This document shows positions 5,490 to 6,025 of a DNA stretch of 6,025 nucleotides, piece by piece. The DNA is from Bryobacteraceae bacterium (GTDB taxonomy: Bacteria; Acidobacteriota; Terriglobia; Bryobacterales; Bryobacteraceae). The position numbers and the translations under genes were made by a program. The notes under the pieces are model-generated. The model ran no database searches. It saw nothing but the letters and a program-made list of their open reading frames with translations, and was not told where the DNA came from. Where the stretch lies: contig JAICMB010000220.1 of the NCBI GenBank assembly GCA_025929455.1, positions 1 through 6,025 on the forward strand, given 5' to 3'. The number at the start of each line of letters is the position of its first letter. The first letter of the stretch is position 1.

Positions 5490-5498
5490 ATTGTACAC

Positions 5499-5648
5499 CA
5501 CCATTCAAGAACTTACCAGCCAAACTTGCTCATCGCGCGACGACTCGCCGACCGCCCGCCTAACCGCAACCGGAATCGTCCCGCAAACGTCGGTTGTACG
5601 GCGAGTTTTTGGCGTACAATGGAGGCAGTTTCTTTCGGTGGTGTTTCC
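5499..5648 (+). promoter_or_regulatory. Upstream region of the GWxTD gene with candidate promoter
   Basis: TACAAT (5615-5620) is a good -10 hexamer. The best -35 is TTGTAC (5594-5599), weak and with a short 15-nt spacer. GGTGGTG (5637-5643) is a moderate Shine-Dalgarno site 5 nt before the ATG at 5649; the better GGAGG (5621-5625) is too far away. Nothing else is evident in 5499-5590. Confidence 0.4.
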
Positions 5649-6025
5649 ATGAGAAGAAGTGTATTCCTTGTCACTATTTCGGCCGGTGTAGTTCTACTGC
5701 TCGCGCCACCCAGCCAGGCCGCTAAGAAAAAGGATGACTCCGGCAACGGGGAAACCATCGCTAAGCCGCTCACGGAGAAGCAGAAGCGTAAGAAAGAGGA
5801 GAAGCTCCGCAAGGAGCTGGAAACGCCCTACAAGAAGTGGCTGAACGAGGACGTCGCCTATATCATCACCGATGAAGAAAAGGCGGCTTTTAAGCGCCTG
5901 CAGACTGACGAGGAACGCCAGCAGTTTATTGAGCAGTTCTGGCTCCGCCGCGATCCCACCCCCGACACCGAAGAGAATGAATACAAGGAAGAGCACTACC
6001 GCCGCATCGCATACGCGAACGAGCA
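5649..6025 (+). CDS. GWxTD domain-containing secreted protein, N-terminal part
   Basis: The gene runs off the right edge; 125 residues are visible. Residues 1-25 form a signal peptide (MRRS, hydrophobic core [15 protein letters not shown], then PPSQAA with likely cleavage near AA/K). A charged Lys/Glu-rich linker follows (about 26-58). The region [20 protein letters not shown] (about 60-79) leads into [32 protein letters not shown]. The pattern of a WLNEDVxYIIT start followed by QFIEQFWxRRDPTP matches the start of the GWxTD domain, named for a motif that would lie just beyond the window. Such proteins are frequent in Acidobacteriota and are exported; no biochemical role is established that I know of. 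The ATG at 5649 is supported by the signal peptide beginning there and by GGTGGTG upstream. It lies 150 bp after the second repeat unit, in the same orientation, and has its own -10 candidate. Confidence 0.9.
   Translation, partial: MRRSVFLVTISAGVVLLLAPPSQAAKKKDDSGNGETIAKPLTEKQKRKKEEKLRKELETPYKKWLNEDVAYIITDEEKAAFKRLQTDEERQQFIEQFWLRRDPTPDTEENEYKEEHYRRIAYANE

Larger units (their letters stand above)
5194..5498 (+). repeat. Direct repeat unit, copy 2
   Basis: This 305-bp unit is the second copy, in the same orientation as copy 1. The stretches that differ most from copy 1 are 5259-5284 (equivalent to 4884-4909) and 5434-5471 (the two 3' hairpins and a loop). Both are predicted paired regions in which pairing is largely kept. 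Confidence 0.95.
5235..5498 (+). ncRNA. Predicted structured RNA, copy 2 (may also be an mRNA)
   Basis: The same fold as copy 1 is possible. The outer helix pairs 5238-5247 with 5333-5342. The GCCCGGG/CCCGGGC hairpin (5300-5306, 5314-5320) keeps its 7-nt loop length, with two loop bases changed. The hairpin equivalent to CCGTA/TACGG becomes CCGCA/CGTGG: one T-A pair is replaced by C-G, one G-C by G-U, and the last pair is lost. The competing helix TTGGATG/CATCCAA is unchanged. The 5' and 3' ends are inferred as for copy 1. Confidence 0.65.

Noticed and set aside
4819..5498. Repeat pair as an insertion sequence, MITE or CRISPR array
   Set aside because: Unit ends are not inverted repeats of each other, no target-site duplication or transposase is visible, and two units of 305 bp with a 69-bp spacer do not resemble a CRISPR array.
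5513..5996. Minus-strand frames of 99 and 100 codons opposite the GWxTD gene
   Set aside because: The plus strand encodes a clear signal peptide and family motifs. The minus frames are leucine-rich only because they read the complement of Lys/Glu codons.

Overview
The window reads like a piece of chromosome from an Acidobacteriota-type bacterium. The main clue is the gene at the right end, whose signal peptide and first 100 mature residues match the start of the GWxTD-domain secreted proteins that are common in that phylum. A high-GC base composition, a WG-repeat membrane protein and the style of RecG agree with this. No rRNA or whole-genome marker is present, so the assignment is an inference.

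Left part (2-2143). The 3' end of guaA (GMP synthase, in the long, eukaryote-like form with an enlarged C-terminal region) converges on a small exported protein of unknown function. Divergent from that gene is a membrane-anchored WG-repeat protein whose eight repeats have an exact 34-residue period.

Middle part (2121-4813, minus strand). recG (branch-migration helicase) and rsmD (16S rRNA m2G966 methyltransferase) form an overlapping pair with a TGATG stop/start junction. The end of rsmD overlaps the end of the WG-repeat gene by 23 bp.

Right part (4814-5648). These 835 bp hold no conventional gene but are the most interesting stretch. Two direct copies of a unit of about 305 bp lie 375 bp apart and are about 86% identical by hand count. 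Each copy has a promoter-like pair (TTGATC, 16 nt, TACAGT), a leader that can fold around a strong Shine-Dalgarno site, a 25-codon reading frame for a hydrophobic, strongly basic peptide ending IIWRKR, and a 3' module of nested helices. Differences between copies concentrate in hairpins, and several preserve pairing. The best reading is a duplicated structured RNA that probably also encodes a tiny peptide. The layout resembles tandem type I toxin loci of the Ldr kind, but a purely non-coding RNA is also possible. After it, a GWxTD-family gene starts and runs off the window.

The housekeeping genes belong to unrelated processes: purine synthesis, replication-fork repair and ribosome modification. 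Only recG-rsmD looks like an operon.
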